Shown one piece after another: positions 1 through 11,546 of a DNA stretch of 64,000 bases. The stretch is from positions 20,279,421-20,343,420 of the forward strand of contig NC_068369.1 of the NCBI RefSeq assembly GCF_020536995.1, in the 5' to 3' direction. Under the pieces are notes generated by a model. The model did not search any database, was not told the origin of the DNA, and worked only from the letters and a program-made list of their open reading frames with translations. Numbering within the stretch: position 1 is the first letter of the stretch; each line of letters starts with the position of its first letter. The position numbers and the translations under genes were made by a program. This stretch comes from Dreissena polymorpha (taxonomy: Eukaryota > Mollusca > Bivalvia > Myida > Dreissenidae).

Positions 1-150
1 CAAGCAAATTCGTTGAATTGATATCCCCCTTCTCCTCATTTATATATAGACACCTATGAAGTTTCATGTTAAAAAAACTTAAATAGTTTTTCAGATATAG
101 CTCCAAAAATGTTGTGACAGACAGACGGATGAACTGTACTTTTGAATATA
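1..150 (+). repeat. Partial 5' end of a tandem-repeat-cored element, family A
   Basis: The window opens with the family A 5' signature: caagcaaattcgttgaattg followed by gatatccccc. The same signature occurs at 31003 and, inverted, near 58868 and 59911. After it come a monomer-like stretch (gaagtttcatg, agatatagctcc) and a gacagacagacgg tail. The element is cut by the window edge, and no 3' hairpin was found here. Family A is described at 31003-31583. Confidence 0.6.
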
Positions 151-805
151 AAATTTCTGTTAAATGTCAAACAACTTACAAAGGCTGGTTTTGTAAAATA
201 GTGTGGATATATTAGATTTGTGAAATGCTTGCATCAAAACTGTGAGATGGCTGACCTAAGCCACACGCAAAGAAGGAAATAAGCCCTACAACATTTACAG
301 GTTTTGATAGCAGAATAACTCCATAATGTATTGCAGTATAACCACATGATTTGTCGCAAAATAACCTTTAATTTTAAAATCTGTCTACATAAAATAGGTA
401 AGGGTGGTGAAAGAATGATAATCAATTAAAGCAAAGTAAAAAACAAGAGGGTCATAATGGCCCTGTATCGCTCCACCGTTTTTTATGCGAAAAAAACGTG
501 CAATGCGCATGTGTTGAAATGTACTCAAGCATGTGACTTTCTCTTTCTATCCCTCGTCCCACTGGGCGCTTAAAAGTTGGAAGGGTGAGCGTTTTCATAT
601 ATGGAAAAAGTTACTACCGTGTTAACTAAAACAGATTAAAAAGCCCGGGAATTGTTGCACAGGTCTTTTGCTTAAAACGTAGGTACATTTATCTCGCCAA
701 AAGATATTGTTGTTCTTTCTATTTCACATATTTTTAGATGCTGAAGATCAAATCTACGCATTTGATTTGAAACAGATTCACAAGACCCATAGGAATCAAA
801 ATGCC
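151..805. other. No gene seen; one repeat scrap at about 443
   Basis: No coding region can be supported. Near 443 there is a short AACAAG start followed by a gggtcataatggccc hairpin and tcgctcc, which resembles the 5' end of the family D elements (19095-21930). It has no recognisable core or 3' end. Confidence 0.5.
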
Positions 806-1032
806 TTAACCCTTTACCAAACGACACATTTTGGACTTTCCCAATTTGAAAGAGGTTGCAGACGACAATTAAATTGTAATGGAATATGAAGGAAATGATC
901 AGGTAGGGTAGAAATAATTGTGATAAAAGGAGAAATTGCTCATCTTGAGCAATTTCTCCTTTTATCACAATTATTTATAAAGTTGTCAGCTACAAACCCG
1001 TAAAATCCTGTTAGTGTTTGGTAAAGGGTTAA
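806..1032. mobile_element. TTAA-flanked MITE (piggyBac-like ends) with a central perfect hairpin
   Basis: The element is bounded by TTAA at 806-809 and 1029-1032. Its inverted ends read ttaaccctttaccaaac on the left and gtttggtaaagggttaa on the right, giving a 227-bp non-coding element. A TTAA target and ends starting CCC are typical of piggyBac transposons, so it is probably a non-autonomous relative; that is inference. A long perfect hairpin lies inside (912-976). Related TTAACCC ends occur at 43630-43842 and near 38585. Confidence 0.75.
912..976. repeat. Perfect inverted repeat: 31-bp arms, 3-nt loop
   Basis: The left arm 912-942 and right arm 946-976 are exact reverse complements by eye, with loop tct at 943-945. 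The arms begin aaataattgtgataaaagg. The transcript would fold into an unbroken stem. It lies inside the TTAA MITE at 806-1032, slightly right of its centre. Confidence 0.9.
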
Positions 1033-3055
1033 TAATCTCTGGTTTCTTCTTAGAGCCTTTCACACATTTATAACAAATACAATAGTAGCATCTTTCTTTG
1101 TAAAGAATCATCTCAAAATATAATTAACAACCCACACATCCCTATAGACCAACAGGCCTGAGAATATTATGATAATCTAAAGATTATTTCTTTATATTTA
1201 TAAATGTATATAATTAAGTCATACATTTGACTTCAAAGATCAATTCATAACTTATTTTAAGAAAATTATAAAATGGTCAGAAATATATAGATCTATGGAT
1301 CGTTGAGCAATTGACAATCATATCCACAATTTATGAGTCACGAATCACAAATGAAACAATGAATCATTAGTTATTAAAAAGCAGCATATACGATAGTTAA
1401 GAACATTCCACTTCATTAATTCCAACACCTTCTCTTGGATACAAAGTTTGAGTTAACCATGCAGTATCATATATTGACTTTTCTTTAAATAAATATGTTC
1501 ATGGAAGTTGTGTTTTAAAAATCAATAAGATATTATTAAACTGGTTTAAACACTACAAAATAGACATGAAATTAACATGTCATCCGAAATATTTTTATCC
1601 GGATATATGTTCATATTTAAATAAAACCCGATTTTTTCAGTTTATAAGAAAAAAAATTCTTAACACTTTTTCTTACTTCAATTCCTTTGTAAGCAGTCAC
1701 CATCTGATCTAAAATGGCACTAAATGACAGGGTTTAATCTCATGTTTACAAGATGTTGTTGTTGGTCACAGACACACGGCCGCAGTAATCTCCCTTGGTA
1801 AACGTCATATGTTCAGTTTTGTGACCCTCGGGGCAGAGTCAAATTTGAGCCCAGGGGAATAATTTGAACAAATTTGGTAGAGGACTATTAGATATAACTA
1901 CACACCAAATTAAGTAGCCCTAGGCTCTATAATTATGAACAAGAAGATTTTTAAAGTTTGCACAAAATAGGCCTTAGTATCTTGTGGAGCTTGCTTAAAA
2001 ATGTATAATAAGTATACGAACTAAATGTTCTAAAAACAAACCTCTTTAACCATTGGTGGGTTTTCATACACGAAAATACTTTTTCCAAGTATATAATCAC
2101 AATGATGGTATTGTTAAGTTGAGTGTGTCTTTCAAAAATCACTTTAAGTTTCAATTAAACATTTCTCATTATGAATAAAATCTTCCTTGTTTAGGAGAAC
2201 ACTTCTAGTTATTAACTAGTGGTTGAAGTATGCATTCATGACTCTGTATTGAACCACTTGAGAACAATCTACCATTCATCCTCCTCCAGTCTGAATGTTA
2301 AATTATTAAAAGTGTTTTTGGAAGAGAGCATAACAAAACTGCCAACTAAAATATTTTTTATAGATTAAACAATATCTAGCATTAATATTTCATGTACAGT
2401 AAATTGTGGCCTTCAATTGTTTGCGTAAAATCTACTTAAGTTTACATGGAAGGCAGAGTGTTTGCGTGAAATCTACTAATGTCGACATGGGAGGAAGATG
2501 CAAATAGCATGAACACACAAAAAACATAAACATGTGCGTAATTTTATCTGGCATCAATTTTCTCGCTGCATACAAGTATGGAAAGGAATCTAGATCAAAA
2601 CCTCTGGATAAGACAGCTACAGTAAAACAAGAAGGTCAACACACCCTTGTTGACTGTGAGTACTTAAATAGTGGATGGCTGGAAATAGCGATTAATAAAA
2701 ATTGCATCCTTTTTCTGAATTAGTGGCTCTTGACTGACTTCATAGAAATACATGTTGAATGAAATTAAGCACGAATCTTTCCCCACTGCCATGTCTTGAT
2801 TAAGATACATAATTATGTATATTGGGCACCTATTATACATATTTCCATGTGAGCTGGTAAGGTGTTGGTAGTTAAATTCTGTCTAAAAATGGACTTTTAA
2901 AAACACATGATGAGACAGCATACTTTGCACAAGAAACAGATTTTAAGATACCATGTGTAGATCAGTATTGTAAAGTCAGTAATTAGTCACTAGCCTTAAA
3001 GGGGCAGTCAACCAGATTGACGAAAAAAGAAAAGTTCTAAAATACCGTTATAACT
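1033..3055. other. AT-rich intergenic DNA, no gene seen
   Basis: Short reading frames (for example 2532-2723) have no recognisable similarity and look like chance. Near 2997 the string aaaggggcagtcaaccagat resembles the end of a common bivalve short repeat, but no partner end was found. Confidence 0.5.
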
Positions 3056-3237
3056 CTAACCCTGCGAGTAACTCGCAGACTGTTTAGGTTTTTATGCTGT
3101 TCGCTGCTAATCATTATCTAAGGGTTGAAAATGAGGCCTTTACAACTTGCATCTTGTTAAATAGGAATTTAATTTAATAGTATTTTGTAAGAGACTACAA
3201 ATGTGTACAAATATGTATCTAAGTTGAAAAGGGTTAA
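3056..3237. repeat. TAACCCT-type MITE fragment
   Basis: The left end reads taaccctgcgag. Possible right ends are taagggttg at 3119 or gggttaa at 3231. Its inner tttatgctgttcgctgcta matches the inner part of the copy at 38475-38603 (rc: tttatgctgtttgctgctca), so both appear to belong to one family. The exact right boundary is uncertain. Confidence 0.45.
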
Positions 3238-4250
3238 ACAAGAGATTGGACTCTGCATTAGTCTGAGCCAAATGTAGGTCAGCGTCAACAGCAACATGAG
3301 GTAAGGTTAGAGTGGGTGTGTTGATAGTGTTCAAGGACAACATCCATGCAAGTATGAAAGCTTAGTAGGAAACATAATTGATATTCTATGGAATGTGCCA
3401 TTTTGTGTTAACCATGTAGAGATGGAAGGATGAGTCAATCATTATATACCTCTCAGCCAGTCAATGCCGGGGCAAACACAATATTTTCGGATTGGGTCTA
3501 CTTTTTAATATATTACTGTAAGTACCACATACAATTTGGTGTCACAATCAAGATCAACGAAAATAACTACTTGTGAGGAGCGGCAAGCAGATCTGGTGAA
3601 GGAAAGGGCATACTTAAATGTTGACTGTGAAGGACCGATAGTTAAGTATTGCTATTATGAACATCATAGTTCATAGATACAACAACAACCAAATTAAACA
3701 CGATAAGAGTTAACAACTTAACAGATACATGTATATCAGATAGTCACTAACAAATTGTCCTATGTATATTTCGCTCCGGATTCATACAAACATTGCTAAT
3801 TTTGACCGGAAACACTAGTTGGACTGCCACGATCATGCTGACAAGCAAAACTTAGAATGGCAATATACATGTTATAATATTATCTGCAACATAGCACTTT
3901 TTCAAATCGCCATACCCTTAAGGATGTTTCCTATTGAATGTTTATATTTGTATGACACGAAAGTTTTGCCTAACTGCTCCAGATGTATTTTTTTTTGTTA
4001 TTAAAAAACAATAAATCAAATAGAAATGTAATGAAATAGATTGTGGGTAAATGACATGTATTATTTTACAAAAATTAGGTCTATGCCCTGCAATGTTGTT
4101 ACCTTCTAGCACTTAAACAATATATCAGAGGAAGATAAAACGCTGCAATTTGAAAAACTCGGATATCAATAAGAAGAGCAAATGAACGAAAAATCAAATG
4201 CATACATCGTTGCAAAAAACTAATTTCTTTGTCAATGTATGAATGGCCAT
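3238..4250. other. No gene seen
   Basis: AT-rich sequence between the MITE fragment and the minisatellite. The short frame at 3819-4004 shows no recognisable domain and is probably chance. Confidence 0.45.
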
Positions 4251-5685
4251 GATTAAGTTGTATCATGCAGAGAACACACTGACCTGATTGTTGTATAAAG
4301 CAGGGTGCACATTTACCTCAGTGTTGCATTATACAGATAACACATTGACCTGATTTTTGTAATATGCAGCCAACACATTAACCTGATTGCATTACGCAGC
4401 GAACACATTTATCTGATTTGTGTATTATGCAGCAAACATATTGACCTGATTTCGTTGCATTTTGCATCCAACGCATTGACCTGAGTGTTGCAATATGAAG
4501 CAAACACATTCACCTGATTTAGTTGTGTTATGCAATGACCACATTGACCTGATTTAGAAGTATTATGCAGCGAATACATAGACCTGATTAAGTTGCATTT
4601 TGCTTCAAACACATTGTAGTGAGTGTTTAATTATGCAGCATTCACATTCAAGTGATTTAGTTGTTTAATGAAAAACAACACATTGACCTGATTGTTGTAT
4701 TATGCAGTGGACACATTGACCTGTTTGATGCATTATGCAGTTAACACATTGACCTGATTGTTGTATTATGCAGTGAACACATTGACCTGTTTGTTGCATT
4801 ATGCAGTGAACACATTGGCCTGATTGTTGTATTATGCAGTGAACATATTGACCTGTTTGTTGCATTATTCAGCAAACACATTGACCTGATTGTTGCATTA
4901 TGCAACAAACACATAGACATAAATGTTGCATTATGCAGCGAACACAATTTGATCTGATTGTTGTATTATGCACCAAACACATTAAACTGATTTAGTTGTT
5001 TTATGCATTGAACAAATTAACCTGATTGTTGCATTATGCAGCAAACACATTGACCTGATTTAGTTGTATTATGCAGCAAAAACATTGACCTAATTTAGTT
5101 GTATTATGCAGCGAACACATTGTCCTGTTTGTTGCAATATGCAGTGAACACATTGACCTGTTTGTTGCGTAATGCAGTGAAAACATTGACCTGTTTGTTG
5201 CATTATGCAGCGAACACATTGATCTGATTGTATTATGTAGTGAGCACATTGACATCATTGTTGCATTATGCAGCAAACACAATTTGACACGATTTAGTTG
5301 TATTATGCGGTGAACACATTTACCTGATTTAGTTGCATTATGCAGTGAACATTTTTTACCTGATTGTTGTATTATGCAGCAAACATATTGACCTGATTTA
5401 TTTGTATTATGCAGTTAACACATTGACCTGATTTGGTTGTATTATGCAGAAATCATATTCATGTGATTTAGTTGTTTTATGCAGCGAACACATTGACATG
5501 ATTTAGTTGTTTTACGCAACGAACGCATTGACATGGTTTAGTTGTATTATGCAGCAAACACATTGACCTGACTTAGTTTTATTGTGCAACGAACACATTA
5601 ACCTGGTTTAATTGTTTTATGCAGCAAACACGTTGACCAGATTTAGTTGTATTATGCAGCAAAGGCATTGACCTGATTTTCAAAA
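4251..5685. repeat. Minisatellite, about 36-bp unit, roughly 40 copies
   Basis: About 1.4 kb is built from units such as ttgcattatgcagcgaacac followed by attgacctgatttag. Units are 32-37 bp because the ttag/tg spacer comes in longer and shorter versions. Point differences (gcagcaaac, gcagtgaac, gcagttaac) vary between units. In places short-spacer units (4680-4900) and long-spacer units (5380-5690) cluster, which suggests separate local expansions. Short frames on the minus strand rich in CSLHNAT or QQSGQCVHCI simply read through the repeat and should not be taken as genes. Confidence 0.9.
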
Positions 5686-6046
5686 TCTCAATTTCAATAG
5701 GTGTATGTTAATTCATTATCTACAAGGCTGCCCGGTTACGGTTATGCAGTGGTTGGTACATGCACTTCTCACTTCTGCAACCGGTTTCCCCCCCCCCCTC
5801 CCCCCCGCACCCAGCATAGGACCACACCAAAATTGAATAACTTTCAGTAAAACCTAAATACATATGTAGCTGGAAACTGAAGCTTTAATTTAAAATTCGT
5901 TTCAACTTTCATGAGTCTAGTAATTAAATTAGGTAGGAGTAGTGGAACACACTATGGGTCTCCACATAATGCAGGCACTGTTCCGGAAGGACCTCATGAA
6001 CTTTTAACATTATCTATGATTATAATCTTTTTTAATAATTTTTTTG
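5686..6046. other. No gene seen; C-rich tract at about 5788-5815
   Basis: The only notable feature is a run of cytosines broken by single T and G (about 5788-5806), likely unstable on copying. Confidence 0.5.
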
Positions 6047-6202
6047 TAACACCCCGCATCAATTTACGTAGATCACTTGTTTAAGCAATGAATGATTATC
6101 AGCATGTTTCTCAGCATGTGACATCCTGCCAATCTCGCTTAAAGTAATAGTTACGTCTACCTTAAGTCTCGAATAGCATCACGCACATCAGGGTGTTATA
6201 CT
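6047..6202. repeat. Possible small TIR element
   Basis: The left end gtaacaccccgcatca and the right end tcagggtgttatac form an imperfect inverted pair about 155 bp apart. There is no coding content. The pairing is short, so this may be chance. Confidence 0.3.
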
Positions 6203-6588
6203 TTACTACGCATGTATCACTGTTACCACGTAGGTTTTTTTTTATTTTAATGAGGGACATGACCACAAAAGCCAATAAAAAACATACCAATACAATTTAA
6301 CACAAATAATGCTACATTTATGAATACAATCAGTCAATATGTTAGGGCCCAATGGTATAACAAGGAGGTATTTTACTCAATTTCAAAATGTAATTCACGC
6401 ACATGAAATGGAGAACAAACATAAGTTTCCCTCCTACCAGTTTATAATACACACATTATAATAATTTTAAACAAAGTAACCATACTAGTATTATGCATGA
6501 GGAATTTGAGTTATAACCTATGTTACTATTTTTTTATACCAGACAATGGCTATACAATGTATTAAATATTATAGTCTGATCGGGATAT

Positions 6589-8177
6589 ATGTTAATCCAA
6601 CCTCATTCATATTTACATAATTCAGGGATTGTTTTCAATATTTTACAATTGCCATTAACGGGGGATGTGCCGAGTCGTGTAAGGACACACTCATCAAAGC
6701 GCAGAGCTATTTCCAGAGTATATCACTTAGATACGAAATGTGTTTGCAAAGCTTTCTTCCAGAAGACGTTAGCTATTGGTGGCAGAATGATAGATCCAGC
6801 ACTGAAATCACTATCTTCAGGAACATTTGCTTCCTTTGACAGGCGTGGAAAGCACACTCCCCATAACAAAACCCCAGATGCAATCATAGAAGATGTTCGT
6901 AATCATATAGAATCATTTCCTACTGTAGAAGCACATTACACACGCCAAGACACTAAAAGGCGTTTTCTACAATCTGATTTAAATAGTAGTAAATTGTATT
7001 TATTATACAAAGACAACTGTAAAGAACGGGCAGGCAATACATATCAAGTTCAATGTATCGTACAATTTTCTGTGAGGAGTTAAACTAGTCATTCCATATA
7101 ACCAAGAAGGACCAGTTTCAGACGTGCGCTGTGTATAGAAATAAGGAGATAGCAGGCGAGCTAACCACCGATTAGAAAATTGCTTTTGAATACCATATCA
7201 AAAGAAAAAACAGAGCTAGAGATGAAAAGAAGTTGGATAAGTCTCGTGCAAAACAAGACAAGTCATACCATGTTGCAACATTTGATCTAGAGGCTGTTTT
7301 ACCGATTCCATGTTCTCTTGTGAGTAAAGTTTATTATAAAAAAAGCTCAATTGTTACAATCTTTCCTTTTAAAATTTAAAAAACGCAAGTTCGACATGGT
7401 TTTTGTGGGATGAAACTTAAGGAAAACGGGAATTTTGTGAAGAGGGAACTTGTCTTTTGACTTACATGAAATCTCTTCATATCACAGTAGAGAATGTCTG
7501 TTTTTATTCTGACTGTTGTTGTGGTCAAAATCGAAATAGGGTTGTTACTGTTGCATTGATGCATGCTTAAGAGAAATGTAAAAACATAGAGACACTATTG
7601 AACAAAAGTATTTAGAAAGTGGACATACCCAGATGTAGTTGTGATAGTGTACATGCTTTGATAGAACGAGCAAAGAAACGTACATCGGTATATGTACCAA
7701 GCCAGTGAGAAACAATTTTGAAGGTTGCACGAAAAAGAAATCCGTATGTTGTAGTGCCGATGAAATACTATGACTTTTTAGATATCAATCATGTAGCCAA
7801 ATATGTACTACCGTTAAACGTTGTAAATGTAAGTGGACAAAACGTTTTATGGACAAAAATAACATGGATAAAACTGCAAAAAAGTGATCCGGGGCGTGTG
7901 TTTTTTAAGAGCAATTTCGATGACACCAGTTTTCAGTGTGTGCAACTTAAATCCTCATGGAAAGGACCTTCTATAAAATGTGACTTAAAACCCTTGTATG
8001 ATGCCAAACTTCCAATTACAGTAGCAAAGAAAAAAGACTTGCTATAACTTTGCTCTGATGAATAATTCCTTCAGAATATGACCAGTATTTCAAGGATATT
8101 CCATCTGATAAGACAACTAGGGACAGTCTTCCAGAACCAGATACAATGGAAGAAAGTGAAGATTCAAATGTGGAATA
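6589..8177 (+). pseudogene. Decayed transposase-like gene of an unnamed invertebrate repeat family
   Basis: The first part (6589-7083) encodes 164 residues with blocks I associate with a large unnamed family of invertebrate repeat-derived proteins: CKAFFQKTL, FDRRGKHTPHNKT, IESFPTVEAHYTR and LYLLYKDNC. Past 7083 further pieces of the same protein appear in order: VATFDLEAVLPIPC near 7280, YLESGHTQM near 7607-7633, and an open block 7718-8047 with RKRNPYVVVPMKYYDF. A last piece (IPSEYDQYFK-like, about 8060-8100) precedes an acidic tail. Stops and frame changes separate the pieces, so it is a pseudogene. The FDLEAVL block and the histidine- and cysteine-containing blocks would suit a DDE-type nuclease, but I cannot name the family. 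No terminal repeats were found. Confidence 0.6.
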
Positions 8178-8685
8178 GAAAATCTGAATCTTGACTTTCT
8201 TCCATTGTGAAGGCTGGAGACAAACAAGTCCATACTGATTGAAATATATGTATTGTTACATGTGTATGTCCTGTTAAAATCTAGAATGCAAAAGGAAATA
8301 ATGATGTATTTTCTGTATAATAATATCTCTTAATATTTATATGAACTTGTGCTACGTGCACATGTTTCGTTCAGTCTCTCAAAATAGATGCATAGCACAC
8401 GGCTGTTTTGCCTTAAGGGCACTTAGACCTGTATGGCATTGGAAAAGCAGGGTACTATTCTTATGCTAAGTAGCACCAAGTGCACTTAACACAGTGGCAC
8501 ACAGAAAATATATATGTTTTACCTTTATGCCATAATGAAGTAAGTGCTATTTTGAATACAAAAGCATTAAATATTGTATGCAATTCTATGATATGTTTAT
8601 AATGCCATAACAATACTTTTACTTAATATTGTAACATAAAATTATGCTAATATTCATATTCAAATAAAAGTTGTAGTTTGTCAAA
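8178..8685. other. No gene seen
   Basis: AT-rich tail region after the transposase relic. No repeat ends or coding signal are recognisable. Confidence 0.4.
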
Positions 8686-8689
8686 CCTT

Positions 8690-9170
8690 CTTTTGCGTTT
8701 TTCTCCACTATTTGAAAAATGGACTTATTACGTTCTGGCTCTTACCCCTCGATATATTGCACGTATATGTAATTGTTTTGTGTGCTTAACTGGAGTGGTA
8801 CTCAGACGTAAACTATTTTTGTTTGTCTATTTGAGCATAGTTTTCTCCGTAGTTGTCAACAAATCCCCGGAAAACTAGGTTGTTTCTTCTTGATCTTGCT
8901 TCAATATCGATCATTTTATATGCAAGGGTCTTAAAAGAATCAGAATGATTATTCGCGGCTGATGCAACTTGAGAAAGCTTTTCATTATTGTTAACGATTT
9001 CTCTGTGCATGTATATTGCATTCAAACTACAATTAACTTGCTCGTTTCGGATGAATTAAGCGTAGTTCATAAAACATGTGTGTCACTTAATCTTGCCTCG
9101 ATATGCTTGTGTACACACTTCCTCTTTTTGTTCATTAATATCCCGCTCCCAAATGGCGCTAAACCGGTTC
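8690..9170 (-). pseudogene. LINE ORF1-like fragment
   Basis: The open stretch 8813-9025 on the minus strand contains IDIEARSRRNNLVFRGF, which matches the ARSRRNNL-type start of the RNA-binding domain in L1/Tx1-like LINE ORF1 proteins. Just upstream is INEQKEEVCTQAYR, and about 8700-8760 read downstream resembles the ARPIIV-type continuation. In-frame stops separate these parts. No reverse transcriptase follows, so it is a dead fragment. LINE ORF1 proteins bind their own RNA and chaperone it during target-primed reverse transcription. Confidence 0.55.
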
Positions 9171-9239
9171 CAAGGGCACGGATAAATGGTCAAAATCCAT
9201 GTTTATGTCCTTTTAATCAATTGCACACACATACTAATA

Positions 9240-10493
9240 GCTGACAGTTACCACTTACTTTCTACTTACATCGATAAATTTGGTAGATTTTTAGCTTAAA
9301 ATAAGAAATAATTTGTATTTTTACGCTAAAATGTTCACGACGTAAACACTCTGTCACGTGACAAATAAAACAAAGACAATTTGGAGATTCTTTATTTATG
9401 AGCAATATTTGAAGTAATAAACTGCTGAATGACTTTTAAATTTATTCAAGGACAAGTCTATATGAAATGATTAAATGTCGTTTTGACATATCGCAGGCGT
9501 GTTTTTGGTATTGTTCGAAGTGCTATTCTGAAACGGACACTAACTTTCGACTAATTAATTTACTATATATATATATATATATATAAATCTGAATAACCTT
9601 ATATTGTTTTGCAAAACAAAATTAAACAATGTTCTTTAAATCGTTGCGCTTGTTTCTTGGAGAATAGATGGATTACTAAATGCAACATTATTTGTTGTTA
9701 GAACATAAGTTTTAACATACAATTACAAAAAATTAATAGTAAAAACATCAAAATATGTCATATTAACAATGTTTACAAGAGGATAAAACAATAAAATTTA
9801 CATGGAAAATGTTGATACAAATACATAGCGGATAAAATGACGAGATAAAATAACAACTGTCTGACATTGTTCGAACGACAAAAACATCTGTAGTTCCAGA
9901 ATAAATTTGGTTTATAATGAAACTCTAGGAAATGCAACAGCAAATTTACAATTGTATCAGTCCAGAAAATGCATAAAGCAAAACAAAAATATAATGTTAA
10001 AAACTCGATTTACTCTTACACGCTCTTTACAAAGCAGTGTGGGTAACCGGCTTTAAGGGCGAGCATTATCTCACACCGCCTATAATAAGTCGACGAACAA
10101 ACAAATGCATACTTATATTTTTATATATATAAACGTTTTTATTATCACACAGTGGACGTAATGGTGCATTTAAATATGTAAGCATGAAGTTATGTATTTT
10201 TTATAAACACAGTGTTCCGTTTCAACTTTAGCCAAAGGATTAATTCGAAAATTTCGACTTCAGTGTTTGGAACATGTCTTGTTTTCTCATATATTTGCTC
10301 AGGAACTTCTAGACTGTGCAGTTATTGTCTAAATGTAATAAGTTCAAATTAGTTTAGCTGCTATACATATTGGGAACAATTTACGTACATGTACTTCACC
10401 ATGGCTTCTATTGAAAATCATTAGATATCTTTATCTTCATCATTTCCTATCCCTCTTCAGTGTTTGCGTCTGTATTTCAATGTCTGGTAATGT
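9240..10493. other. AT-rich DNA downstream of the B-box gene
   Basis: No gene seen. A short (TA)n run lies at about 9563-9585. On the minus strand an AATAAA sits near 10138-10143, about 350 bp past the stop of the B-box gene, and could be its poly(A) signal; this is weak. Confidence 0.4.
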
Positions 10494-11546
10494 TTATGAA
10501 TTGTATTTATATTCTTGTTCGTAGTATTCTCCGCGACTGTTAAAATATGCGCCGCCGCCGCTTGGTTGTACTCGAAGAGCGCCTGTGATAGTTCGGACGA
10601 TATTGTCCACAGGAGTTTGCTCCACAACTTCAATTTTTGACGCTGCCTTGCCTTGGTTTAATTGTCGAATACGGCTTTCAATATCCTGTATTTCCTTAGT
10701 TATTTGACGACGCAGAAGAAAAAGATGCTTATCATTTCCATGTTGTTTTATTGAATCGATGTTGTCTCGATCAGTGCTTATTTGGTCTCGTAGATTAGTA
10801 GTAGTCGTCTGTCGCATGTCGATGTTTTGCAAAAGTGTACGAGTTTGCATTTCACATTGAGACATTACAGCAGTCTTGAGGGAGTTGAACGCTGATTCCA
10901 GCTTGGCCTGAACAGCCTGGAGGTCAGCAGTAACTCTTGAAGCGCTGTCGGCTACCATGGAGCGTTCATTTGCGTCTTGTGTCAAAATCTCTGCTAACTG
11001 CTGATCCATTTCAGTCAATTGTTCAAGAAGAGTTCCCTCTGATAATATCTTCTTCGCAACATTTGTTTTCACAAGACTTTGTTGAAGTTGGTGCTGTTTT
11101 CTTAATCTCACCTGAAGCGCATTTGCTGCTTTTGGTACATTCGGCATTTGATGTGTAATGGTTTCGTTGTATATCGCGGTTGTCATGTATTGCTCAATTG
11201 TTTCCAACTGCCGACATGCTCTGTGGCTCGTATTAGCACATTGGTTGCAGCAGAGTTGGTCTTCATCAATGCAGATGTAAACTACTTCTTCGGACTGATG
11301 GTTGGGGCACGTGGTGAGTTTTTTCAGCAATTTGACGACATTGCCGGACGGCGCTTCTGCAACCTTCGACAATTTGTGATCCTTACTCAACTTGGATTTC
11401 GTGTGACAAGTGCCGCATACCTCACAAAATTTCTCGTCACAATCTAGACAGTACAGAACTGCAAGTATTTCTTTACAGTTAGAAAAGCATGGATCACACA
11501 ACTCATTGGATGCCAATTTTACGTCGTCACTGCCGCTGGTAGCCAT
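10494..11546 (-). CDS. B-box zinc-finger/coiled-coil protein (TRIM-like, no RING)
   Basis: This is a 350-residue single-exon protein starting MATSGSDDVKLASNE. Two B-boxes are visible. The first uses C17-C20, C33-C36, C41-C44, H48 and H57. The second (residues 80-111) starts TTCPNHQSEE and has C80, H83, C92, C100, C103 and H108. Residues of about 115-310 are charged and Q/L-rich, as expected for a coiled coil. No RING precedes the B-boxes, and no NHL, filamin or PRY-SPRY domain follows; the protein ends ...YYEQEYKYNS. Proteins of this layout (TRIM56/TRIM71/TRIM45-like annotations) are strongly expanded in bivalves and are often single-exon. In TRIM proteins B-boxes and coiled coils mediate oligomerisation; ubiquitin-ligase activity is not expected without a RING. 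The start is the first ATG of the frame and puts B-box 1 at the usual place. The specific role is unknown. Confidence 0.85.
   Translation of the reverse strand: MATSGSDDVKLASNELCDPCFSNCKEILAVLYCLDCDEKFCEVCGTCHTKSKLSKDHKLSKVAEAPSGNVVKLLKKLTTCPNHQSEEVVYICIDEDQLCCNQCANTSHRACRQLETIEQYMTTAIYNETITHQMPNVPKAANALQVRLRKQHQLQQSLVKTNVAKKILSEGTLLEQLTEMDQQLAEILTQDANERSMVADSASRVTADLQAVQAKLESAFNSLKTAVMSQCEMQTRTLLQNIDMRQTTTTNLRDQISTDRDNIDSIKQHGNDKHLFLLRRQITKEIQDIESRIRQLNQGKAASKIEVVEQTPVDNIVRTITGALRVQPSGGGAYFNSRGEYYEQEYKYNS

Noticed and set aside
4409-5282. Repetitive Cys/His-rich minus-strand frames that resemble a zinc-binding repeat protein
   Set aside because: They are read-through of the 36-bp minisatellite; the frame shifts with unit length and no start or splice context supports a gene.
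4251-5685. CRISPR-like regular array
   Set aside because: Spacing is regular but there are no unique spacers; whole units repeat, and the sequence context is eukaryotic.
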